Assembly: GCA_950022295.1 (NCBI GenBank)
Contig: OX465598.1
Span: 337,107,324-337,171,323 of the forward strand
Source of the DNA: Bromus sterilis
Lineage: Eukaryota > Streptophyta > Magnoliopsida > Poales > Poaceae
Direction of reading: 5' to 3'
DNA length: 64,000 nucleotides
Under the pieces are notes generated by a model. It searched no databases, was not told the origin of the DNA, and saw only the letters and a program-made list of their open reading frames with translations. Shown piece after piece: positions 13,090 to 22,737 of the stretch. The position numbers were made by a program, and so were the translations under genes. Within the stretch, counting starts at the first letter, position 1. Every line of letters begins with the position of its first letter.

Positions 13090-13836
13090 ACAACATCCTT
13101 GGCATGAAATTGATGGACCTTGGCTCAAGCGGGTCGAGAAATCAGAAAAAAAATGAGTACTTACTCGGTGAGATCGATAGCATTAAAGACCACTTTGAGG
13201 ACATGGACAAGGAGGAGGAAGCTAAATCAGCCGAGGGTTGTGCGACACCGGGGATGACTGTTGGCAACTTTGAGTTTGTGGGAGACAATGAAAACAACGC
13301 CTCAATGGTTAACCTATTGAATCCAGACAAGGCTCACACTAAAGGGCGGCCGAGAATGATGTCAATACATGAACGGATAAAGAAAAAAAAGTTTTACAAA
13401 TGTGGCCACTGTCATGAACCTAACCACACCGTGAGGAAGTGTGAAAAACTTCACCTAGTGTTTGATCCGCCCAAGGGGAAGCGTCGAGGTAAATCGACAA
13501 CAAGGCCAGGTACGCACTACTCCTCCCGCACTTGTGAAAATAATAAAAAAGACTAGGCATATATTTTGCTAATATATGGGCTGAGTTTTCAACTGCATTT
13601 GGGGATGATATATGTTCACTAGAAAACTGATAACTAACTAGGCAATTTTGAAAAATGAACACAGATGAGAAAAAGAGGCTTTGGCTGTGCTAGGAGAAAA
13701 TGCTGAGAGCAAAACTTAATTTTAGTAAATCTAACTTGTGGGGCATTCGACACCGTAAAGTAGAAGTGATAACTGTACTACCAAAACTTAAAATAAAAAT
13801 AACTCTTAAATAATAAAAGTAGTGCACTAGCTGACC

Positions 13837-13852
13837 GGGGGGGGGGGGGGGG
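13837..13852 (+). repeat. Homopolymer of 16 G
   Basis: This is an uninterrupted G run inside the last intron of the FAR1 pseudogene. Such runs are prone to length error in assemblies. Confidence 0.95.
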
Positions 13853-14105
13853 TATGCTTCCTAAACTATTTCCAGTGTTCTCATTTCTATCACGTTCGTC
13901 TAACACATCTTGCAGAAACTTCTGGAAAAATATCTTTGTCCTAATTGCTAACAAAACTGCTTTGCATGTGTTATTTTTTTCCGCTGGTGGTCCAGCCAAA
14001 AAAAGCAAACGAAGCAATGTTGTAAACATACCAGAAGATGGCGTTTCTCACTCCGGTTTGGTCCAGCGAGCTGCAACCCTGCCCCTCCTGCCCCCCAAGA
14101 ATTGA

Positions 14106-15000
14106 CGAGCTCCCTGCAATGAGTATCAAACAAAAATGTTACTCTTAAAAAACAATGAGGATCAGCCGTTATGATTTTTGTATCGAATAAAGACACCCCA
14201 AAAGAAGAAAAAATGGTTTTTATGTGTTGTACTGAGACAATGAAGAAAATGCATGATTACATTTTTACCTGTTTTCTTGCAGCCCACCCCTATAAGTTCC
14301 AGCCATGCCTTCAAGTTTGAAAATAATAGGAAACATGTAAGCAAAATTTTCCAGAGGCCAACCTGGCATAGAAATAGTGTGAAGCTACAGTCAGGCCAAA
14401 CTGACATGAAAACTAAAATGTTGGACTAAAAATGATACATTAATTTTAAAGCTATTAAGCAATTAACTCATGCTTCTACAGGAGCCTTGTGAATGATACT
14501 TGAAAAAATTATTTCTGCTTCAGATCTTAGCCTACAAAAAAAGTGAATTTATGACTAATGCGAGGCAGCATACTGTACTGAACCTTGCCATTAGAATTTA
14601 CAATCTAAAAAATTCTTCAGATATCAGCACACATGTCTCCACATTTGCCAATATGAACAAATATTAAAATTTCTTCACATATGTCATGAACCAAAACGCA
14701 AACACTAACCCTCTTGGAAAGATCTCGGCAATTGCCACTGTGAAGTGTAAACATGCCAACAACTGTAAAACTGAAGACTATTACATACACAAAATTACTC
14801 AGTTGCGTGAAAGGCTGCGGTTATCCAACTTTAACATCTAGCGGATTACAAAAAAAGAAAAAGGAAATTGTCCCGACACTATGACTATCTATTTTTCTTG
14901 GTTTTTCTCGTGTATCTTCAAGTGACAAGTAAAAAACAACGCTGATCACGGTGGCGAATGAGCACTGGTTATGATCTTGTAGCACATCATCTCCGTTCCA
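14106..15000. other. Spacer between the convergent MULE genes
   Basis: This is AT-rich sequence between the TGA of the FAR1 pseudogene (14103-14105) and the TGA of the Ulp1-like gene (15001-15003, minus). No further exon or repeat was recognised. Confidence 0.6.
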
Positions 15001-16097
15001 TCAAGCCTCGTTGTCGACAAAAATGCCCTGTAAGCATAACCAGCAAAATAAATGATGGAGCGATATAAGCATTTGTGAAAAGAATTTTGACTGATAGAAA
15101 TAAATATTTGTTTACTGGTGAAAAATGCACTCTACAAACCCCTTTAATGTATATGGCCATCAAAAATTGGAAGGCGGAAATGGTAAAAACAAAGAAATAA
15201 TAAATACTGATGTAGAGTAAAACCTCAAATTGGAAACCATTGACCAAAGTCTTGTCAGCGGTGTTCTTGCCCCAGAAATATAGTTGAATCATATATTGAA
15301 TTATTATCTGCTGAGAAAACCTTTCTTAGATCAATCAGCGGGTGCCATATTTCCATGAACTTCACTGCGAAGACACCGCAATCATCGCTGCGTGAAATAA
15401 AATAAAATGAAAGTGTTTTCTGGGTGAATACATTAGCAACAATAGTAGGTGCTGGGGGAACTAGAACTAAAAGACCGAACAAGAAATGAAATAGACACAT
15501 ACACATTTTCCTGTCGCGGCACATGAGGATACATCCTTTTGAATGAGCGGAAGTTGTGCTCCTGTGTGTTGAAAATAAGTTCCCAAAGGTTGATAAAATT
15601 TCCAATCTACAAGAAGAAGAAAAAGCAGGGTCAAAAATAATGTTACATCCATATTGCATATAATATGATACTACCTCCTATCCATCTTGAAACAGATGCG
15701 TCTACGTGTATTGCAACCTCACCAATATATAATGAATAAAAAAAGATCCTTACTAATTGCTCTCTGATTGAGTTATGGAAGTGTGAATCTTTATCATAGA
15801 GTGAATCCAAGAATGCAAAAATAATATGTTGAAAATCCACAGCAAACACAATCCAATGCCCGCCTTGGCATAGTGGAAAAAATAACTGCGAAAAAAAAGG
15901 AAAACAATCATTCACCGAAAAAGAGAACGGATAGAAAAGATAGGAAGAACGAAAAATAAGGCAATGGGACACATGATTTTCATACCCTGTCAGAAAGGTC
16001 CAGCCGCTTCTTCTTGCTTGCTGATGCTGCCCCTAAGAATGATGTAGCAATTGTCTTTAGCTTCTCGGTTTTCTCGAAATTAAGAATGCTATCCTGA

Positions 16098-16370
16098 CAC
16101 TACTAGGGAATACCCTTATGGTGGCGCCCTTTTTTTGTGTTTAGTGGCGCATTAGGGATGCGCCACTAACTACAAGCCACTAATAAGGGCTTAGAGGTGG
16201 CGCATTCTGGATGCGCCACCCCTAAGGCCCTTAGGCGTGGCGCATCTCAGAATGCACCACCTCTAAGCTCTTAGGGGTGGCGCATTCTGATATGCGCCAC
16301 GCCTAAGGTTCCTTAGGGGTGGTGCATTCACAGTGCGCCACTAAATCCAGACAAAATGCGCCACTAAAGA
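16098..16370 (+). repeat. CACTA left TIR and subterminal palindrome array
   Basis: A 13-bp TIR is followed by at least five inverted pairs of the motif GTGGCGCA(T) and (A)TGCGCCAC, separated by short CTAAG/CTTAG spacers. Arrays of this kind are where the accessory DNA-binding proteins of En/Spm elements act. Binding here is inferred only. The stretch 16371-16891 that follows is AT-rich and holds no gene. Confidence 0.9.
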
Positions 16371-16891
16371 ATTACAGAAAACAAAAAAAAAGAATTACAG
16401 AAAAGAATAAAAACATTACAGATATTTTTATTATATTACAGAAATGCAAAATACAATATAACAATGAGGCCAACAATTATTGATACAAAAGAATTGCATT
16501 ATAATTCTTATTACAAAGATTTAAAAAGGTTTAAAGGCCAACAAGATTCACAAGATTATATCCATCACAAAATTACAATGAGTCCAACAATTATTTAAAA
16601 CCGAAAGCTACTTTCGTCATCATATCTTGTTTGCTCTTCAACCTGCACAAAACAAAGCTCTAGAGGTCACATCCATATGAATTCATACCAAAGGAGAACA
16701 AAGCAATCTAGCATCTATTCTTATCAACAACTTAAAGCAAGTCGATCAATGGCGAGAAGCATGCACATATGCATAAAAATGCATATGCAGTGACCTTTAT
16801 ACACAAAGAGCACCAAGAGTATTTGACACTACCATCTACTACACAAAGAGTACATCCAAATTACATGTAGGGCATATATAACATAAATTGT

Positions 16892-19800
16892 TCAATTGTT
16901 CTGACTCGGCTCGGGGAATGGGTGGCATCCTTCTTTCGTCATGAAAGGCCTTGAGTCACGCAGGGCCTTTAGGCGGACTTCTATCTCCCCATTGGATGGT
17001 GCAATGTTCGAGTGGAAGATCGACCCCCTCATTTGTACTTCATGACGGATGATAGTCGCCATCTGCGCTTGGATGTGAAAGAACTCCTCCTTCAGATTTG
17101 CATCGGCGATTTCCGTCTTCCTTTCGGCCCACGCTCTGAGATGACTTGGCAGCATAAGGTTGCGTTGTTCCTGTACAATCGCCCTCATGTGATGAAGGGC
17201 GTAGTACGCATCCCTCACACTTCCAGCCGGCTGCTTGACGCACGGGAACTGCGTTACGTGGTTGAACACGTTCACGCGAGGCTGTTTTTTCCTGAACTTG
17301 TGCTTCATGATCTTGCCTCCGGCTTTTATGTAGCCGACGAGAGCATCATCCAAAACTCTCATGATATACTTGTAATCTTTCTTCTTCACACTCCCCGAGT
17401 CTAAATACACGGCATGCGAGTGTTGCGGTGAAAATCAGATGAGCACGCAGTCTTGATCCTCACTAGATAATTAAAACAATCCAAAAGGATTGTTGGAAGA
17501 GGACAATGGAAAGCTAAGAAAGCATATATGCTACGGAGGCGAGCGAATGACTTACTTGGGAGAGTAGGTCATAAGAAATGAATCCTTGTCGGCGTTCTGT
17601 AGCATGAAGTCTGTGATGTACCCCGCCGCGAGAGCCACGTCCCCGTCGTCCATCAAGATGCTTTCATGCATGTAGAAGGGGTCCAATATCGCGACGCTCA
17701 GGGTCTTATCTCTCCTGATACTCATAGAAAGGCTGAGCGAGAACAGACGGATAAGGCTATGGTCCAGCCGCTTGAGATGGTACAAATTGAAGATCTCCGA
17801 AAATCGCAGGATTATCATATCCGCGGGGATAGTGTTGATGAAGCCCATGTTGAGTGACACCTTGGCCATGAAAACCGGGTACGAGGGATTCTCTTCTCGA
17901 AGAAGAATCTTCTCTAATGCGATAATACTATGATGCACACTCTGCATATCCGAAGTTGCAAGGTCCAACATGTCCTTAGGTACCATCGCCCTACCAGCCA
18001 CATGGATTTCAAACGAGAGATCCTTGGGTCTTGGTGGCCCGTCCTGAGCCTGGATCGGCATCGAAGGTTGGCTACTCGAAGTGATGCTCTTCTTTCTTTT
18101 CCGTCCCTTCTTCTTTTCTGGTTTTGAGCAGTCACCGGCCTTTATCTGCTCAGTGGCCGCCTTATGGAGTGTGGACGGGCTGAGAATAGATCTCCTTGTG
18201 GCATCTGCTTGAGGCTCGGTGAAGGCGCAAGCTGCTGGAGACATGTCGTGAGAAGCAGCGAAGAGACGCGTGGAGCAAGCAGGCTTCGCCGCAGGATCAG
18301 CTAGACCGCGAGCTTCCTCGTCATGCTGATAGGCTCCTTCAGCAGGAGGCATGAATAAGTCATCAACATCATACAAAGTATTGATGAACTGGTCGGCGCT
18401 GATATCATCATCAAGGTCATCGTCTTCTTGTTGTGCGCCGATGGGATCATGTGGCGCCGACACGATGACTAGCGGTGTTGTCCTAGGTGTGGTGCCCCTT
18501 TCCCCCGTCATTAAACGCATTTGGCTCTTCGGCCATAGGCATATTTGGTTGAAATAGTCACTGAGGACTGCCGGCTCGTCCTCATCGTATCCGGGGGGTT
18601 GAATGGGAGGTTCAACTCTCTCGTAGCCCGAAATCACGAGAGAGATTTGAACCCTATGCATCTCCGGTGCCATCGGCATATTATGCATGATTCGATTTTG
18701 TGGTTGAATGATTTTACCTTTGGCAACATCCTTCAACTCGTCGTCCACGACTTGTAATAGAATGCATGGAGTGTCCTCCTACGAAACAGATATATATATA
18801 TATGCATGTACGGCATCAGAGAGATTCCACTAAAAAATGCAAGGAGATGAAGTCCTCCTTTGAGTTGCAGACGCTTATAGTTACCTTGAGGACGTCGAGG
18901 TCGGCTAGTGAAGAGACCCCGCCAATGACGGCGGGCATGCAAGAGACGGAGGGCGCGCTGCCTCCCGTGGCGTCGGTCGCCCTATTTGCGCTGCCGCCGG
19001 GTGCATTATTGTTATGCCCCGGTTGCTCGATCGTGGCTGGAGGAGTTACCATCACGTCCAGCGTCGCCGCCGCGGTGTTGGCGGCCGGAGTCACCAATAC
19101 GCCGGGAGTCGGTGCGGGAGCCACCACTACGGCGGGAGTCGGGACTGCAGGCGCCGCGGTGCCCGAGTTGCTGCCGACCATGCTGGGGACTGGTATGGGC
19201 CCTTGTCCACCACGCACTTGCCAATTCGCGAGCGACTGCATCATATCTGGAAGGAGAGCGTTCATCGTCTTCGCCACTTCGTCCTGGACAAGCTGCGGAA
19301 GCATGTTCACCTTCTCCTCCAGTCCACGAACATAAGTGGCATCTTCTTCGGTCCTTCTCCCCTTGCGCCCCCTCGAACCGGACTGCTCCGCCGATTTTCC
19401 ATAATATTCGGACCAAATTAGGTCCGCACCAAAGCCGACCACACGGCCAGCTGACGATGGCTTCGCCGTCACGTCGTCAACCTTCTTGACCTTGTTCAAC
19501 GCCCTGTTAAAGGCGTTGTCCCACGGGCCGGCTGGCTTAACCGACGACTCCTGCGATGAGGCGATTTTCATTTCCGCTTGCTGCAAAAAGAATGTGAAAC
19601 GTTAAGAAATTGTGAACTTCACTCGAGAATTCAATCGACAAGGTCGCGTGGTAAACTACTTACCACGGCAGTCGTAAACTCCTGAATCTTAGGATCGATA
19701 ATTATTTTCGAGGTTGCTTTGTCCTTATAGCTCCGGGCCCTCACAAAGAATTCGGTCTGCGGATCATCTTTGTATTGCTGGAAGGGGTTAGGTATGCCCG

Positions 19801-20629
19801 CATCGGCGTACTCGGCATCCTCCTTGTCCCATTTAGGCTTGGAACTTTTGTAACCACCGGCTCCGAGACGGTGGTTAACTATGACCTGTGACCGCATGGC
19901 CTTTCCCTTTGCACTCGCGGCCTTGGCTTGCTCGGACTCACACCTAGCCTTGAAAAGGTTGTAGGTAGCTTCGTCGATCAACGGCTCTTTCTCCTTGAGC
20001 TCCTCCCAGGTTTTGTTCTTTTCAAAAATTGCCCTCTTCACCCAGGTTTTCCAACTGGACAAGGCCTTGCTCATCTTCCTGAGGGCCCATGTGTTTACTT
20101 TGTTCCCTCTGAGTTTTGTGTTATCGTACGGCTTCGGAAACTTGTATCGTCCGTGCAGCTTGTTGATAAGAAGCTGACAATAATAAATATTCTCACGACT
20201 CCTGAGGTTAATCGTGGTGATCGGCACGGTGTTGCGGAGGATCGCCGCGACTTGACGGCCGTACCCTTCCGAAAAACGTTCGGGCTCTTTAGGAATCCCG
20301 ACGGCGGTCGCAACAGTAAACTCTTGTCTGATGACGCCGACCTTGGTCGGTTTCCGGTTCCTCTTCTTCGACGGGGTACCATCTGTGTTGGAGCCACCGG
20401 TCCCATCATCCTCGCCGATGTTCCTCTCGCCGTCTGTCGTACCGGCCTCCTCCTCCAAGTCATCATCCGATGAGTCGGACTCCGACTCTATCTCCTCCTC
20501 ATACTCCTCCTCGCCCGGAGGTACTTCCTCTTCTCTCTGCTCCTCGACCTCCTCCTGGGAGTATTACCAAAATTGCTTCTTTTTTTCTCCCGGCTGAGAA
20601 GAAGGACCGGCATCGGCTCCGGTCGACAT
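16892..20629 (-). pseudogene. Second CACTA gene: En/Spm-type N part with C48-like C part, disrupted
   Basis: Four exons join in phase: 19664-20629, 18884-19580, 17556-18778 and 16892-17462, with GTAAGT-class donors. The ATG at 20627-20629 is chosen because it gives an acidic leader (EEEYEEEIESESDSSDDD) in frame with the rest. The first exons look like the plant En/Spm-type accessory transposase (INKLHGRYKFPKPY; DPQTEFFVRARSYKD). The third contains a basic patch (KKKGRKRKKS). The last two resemble a Ulp1/C48 fold (NHVTQFPCVKQPAG) of the type attached to such proteins in cereals. Lesions: TAA at 20564-20566 (codon 22) and TGA at 17435-17437. At the place where relatives have the catalytic His-Trp, the sequence reads QDC, so the protease part looks inactive as well as truncated. 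Family naming is from memory. Confidence 0.75.
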
Positions 20630-20702
20630 GTTTGCACTAGTACAATATTAAGAAATGCAACTACTTAATTAATTAGCACAATAAATAAATGCAAATACTC
20701 TA

Positions 20703-20779
20703 ATGTTAAGAAAAATAGCAAAGGTCATGCACGAATTCACGGAAAAATTCGGCATGACCTTTGCTCTTTTTCTTAACAT
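20703..20779. repeat. 28-bp inverted repeat (hairpin) upstream of the second CACTA gene
   Basis: The arms at 20703-20730 and 20752-20779 match at 27 of 28 positions (ATGTTAAGAAAAA... against its inverse), around a 21-bp loop. The hairpin lies about 75 bp upstream of the start codon at 20629. The loop plus right arm contain AAAAATTCGGCATGACCTT, which recurs upstream of the TNP2 gene at 26284-26302. Confidence 0.9.
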
Positions 20780-20830
20780 GAGAGTGCCCCATTCTCAACC
20801 GAAATGGAAGTTAATCAACATTTCGGGAGA
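20744..20830 (-). promoter_or_regulatory. Shared upstream module, copy 1 (second CACTA gene)
   Basis: The module contains AAAAATTCGGCATGACCTT, then GAGTGC, then an 8-bp inverted pair CCGAAATG (20799-20806) and CATTTCGG (20819-20826). The same order is found at 26284-26380 upstream of the transposase gene, at a similar distance from the start codon. A common control element is inferred. A retained duplication without function is the alternative. Confidence 0.6.
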
Positions 20831-21795
20831 AAGGGGATAATAATTTGTACCTGCACAAAACAAATGCCTACATGTAGGCACAATGATGCACAAAAATAGA
20901 TATTCAAACAGTAGATATTCAAGAAACATATACTTGCAAATGGATAAAAAATGAGCTTGACTAAAACAGCGGACAAACATGATGAAATAAACATGATGAG
21001 ATCATGTAACAATGGCACATCAAAATATAAAACTATCGAAGAACAGATTCTACACTTGCTAGTTTCATCATTATGTTCATAAGAACAAATGCTTACCTAC
21101 TGGTTTTTTATAAGAACAAATGATATAGCTACTTCATCACTGTCCTAAAATTCTAGTAAAACTAGTACATAACCCATGTGTTGCATTTTTTTAAAAGAGA
21201 ACCAAGGAATGACCAAAGCTACAAAAATTCCCTAGCTACAGGACACACACACACCTCATACACACACACACACACACATACACACAGGACACACACACAG
21301 AGGACACACACACACACACAGGACACACACACACACACACACACACAGATCCTATAATGATCCCAACAGCATGTGTGTTCTGCATTTAGCAATTTTGTGC
21401 ACTAAGCAATAATCCTAGCTATTTAGATTGAATGTACAGTAGCAAAATTAATATTGGAGCACATAACCAAGCAATTTTTCACTACTATGCCACACAAACT
21501 ACAATGATCCCAACAGCTAGCTTTCAAGTGCATAAATTCTATTCCATTGCTACCACACAAAACAAAAAAAACTTGTGTTCCATTAATAAGAACATATGCT
21601 ATGCATCAAATTCAGAATTGCATGAACACCTAACTGAATTTTATGTGCAAATGTCTGAATTTTGTGTGCAAAACAACCATGACAAGGTACTAACTGAATT
21701 TTCTTGTACTAACTCTAATCCCTCTTCCCCCTAACACTAATCCCTCTTCCCCCTAACACTAACAGTAACATCTAACCCATCCCCCCAAAGGATTT
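20831..21795. other. CACTA non-coding stretch with CA microsatellite
   Basis: This is AT-rich sequence without a gene. It contains a compound CA repeat at about 21240-21346 and a 24-bp direct duplication (CTAATCCCTCTTCCCCCTAA type) near 21717-21765. Confidence 0.7.
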
Positions 21796-22120
21796 ATGAG
21801 CAGCAGGGGGAGTGGGGGTTGGGGGCGGCGCCATGGCCACCACGGCCGTCGTCGGAAGCCAGCAAGGGGAGGGAGGGGGTACCTAGCGGTCGAGGGGCGT
21901 CGCCTAGGTCGTCGTGGAGGGGTTGGGGCGGCTCCGGTGAATGGAGGGGCGGGGGCGGCTCCGGTCGAGGCAGTCGGCGAGGAGAGGTGGGACTCCGGTG
22001 GCGCGAGGCGATGGCGCGAGGCGGCTCCGGTACGGCGGCTGGGGCTCCGGTGCGGCGCGCTAGGGCTCGAATGGGTACTGTGCACGAGCAAGGGGAGGGG
22101 CCCGTGGAGGTTAAGGCTTA
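21796..22120 (-). promoter_or_regulatory. GC-rich promoter-like block inside the CACTA
   Basis: This 325-bp block is strongly G-rich on plus, with repeated GGCGGCTCCGGT words, next to the internal palindrome cluster. It sits upstream of the second CACTA gene in the same place that the right subterminal region occupies upstream of the transposase gene. Open frames on both strands here reflect composition only. Confidence 0.4.
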
Positions 22121-22295
22121 GGGGTGGCGCATTTTTCCAGAATGCGCCACCAACAGGTTTCTTATGCGTGGCGCATCTCGGCAAAATGCGCCACGCATAA
22201 GAAACCTGTTGGTGGCGCATTCTGGCAAAATGCGCCACCCCTAAGAGCACTTAGTGGCGCATTTCAACAATATGCGCCACCCCTAAGATTTTTTA
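22121..22295. repeat. Internal cluster of CACTA subterminal palindromes
   Basis: Four inverted pairs of GTGGCGCAT and ATGCGCCAC with CTAAG spacers, the same kind as at the two ends, lie between the two CACTA genes. One unit (CTTATGCGTGGCGCAT and its inverse) forms a longer cruciform with AACAGGTTTCTTATGCG arms. No CACTA terminus is present here. Confidence 0.9.
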
Positions 22296-22369
22296 TTTTT
22301 TAATTAAAGTTTAAACAATTATTTATTTTTTAATTAAAGTGAAACCATTTAAAAATAATAATTATGGAG

Positions 22370-22456
22370 TACATTTTTCTATAAAAGTGGTCAAACTTTA
22401 TTAAGATTGACTTTGACCAAATCTTATATGCGGAGTAAAAAGAAACGGAGGGAGTA
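22370..22456 (-). mobile_element. Truncated Stowaway-type MITE
   Basis: Read on minus this begins CTCCCTCCGTTTCTTTTTAC next to TA and continues with GATTTGGTCAAAGTCAA, the typical start of a common Triticeae Tc1/Mariner MITE. The other terminus is missing. It lies just past the 3' end of the transposase gene. Confidence 0.6.
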
Positions 22457-22737
22457 CTTGCTCTAACCGACCTTTTGAGAATGGTGCTTCGATTGTGTAT
22501 CGTCGATGTTCATACACTTCAAACTATGATCCAAACATAATAATGTGATCATATCGATCCACGTACCATGCCTTAACTGTGTCGTCGCCGAACCAAGATC
22601 CACAAACACAAGGTGTAGCGGCATTTGGAAACATAATATTGTGATCATCAATTACAAAGTGCATATTAAATCCATGCATACACAAAGTGATCATGAATTA
22701 CAAAATATTTTTCTTAAATTTGGAGCTAGCTATCTAG

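Larger units (their letters stand above)
8482..14105 (+). pseudogene. FAR1-type MULE transposase, disrupted
   Basis: Small N-terminal exons are visible at about 8482-8629, 8903-9047, 9132-9229, 9328-9423 and from 9525, with GT/AG borders. The main exon carries the FAR1 DNA-binding entry (GMEFKTSDEAQ, then FFNFY), a DDE transposase core (Asp codon 10481 in FDTTF, Asp in ITDQDKGM, Glu in RSEGTN) and a SWIM finger (ACVC, then LCSH). After the inserted LTR it continues with a CX2CX4HX4C zinc knuckle at 13408-13450. A last exon follows at 13996-14105, spliced from a donor at 13510. Lesions: a frame shift of one base near 9838; a TAG at 11192-11194; loss of frame after the SWIM finger near 11335; stops in the small exons (TAG after TYTPP); and a solo LTR at 11443-13089. 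It cannot make an intact transposase. The neighbouring gene is convergent. Confidence 0.85.

Noticed and set aside
13399..13450. CX2CX4HX4C zinc knuckle taken as a retrotransposon gag
   Set aside because: It is in frame with the FAR1 transposase once the solo LTR is removed and is followed by a well-formed splice to the FAR1 last exon.
16098..16370. CRISPR-like array from regularly repeated palindromes
   Set aside because: Repeats are inverted, spacing is irregular, and they are tied to a CACTA terminus in a plant genome.
21240..21346. CA-rich tract as a functional element
   Set aside because: Ordinary compound dinucleotide microsatellite.
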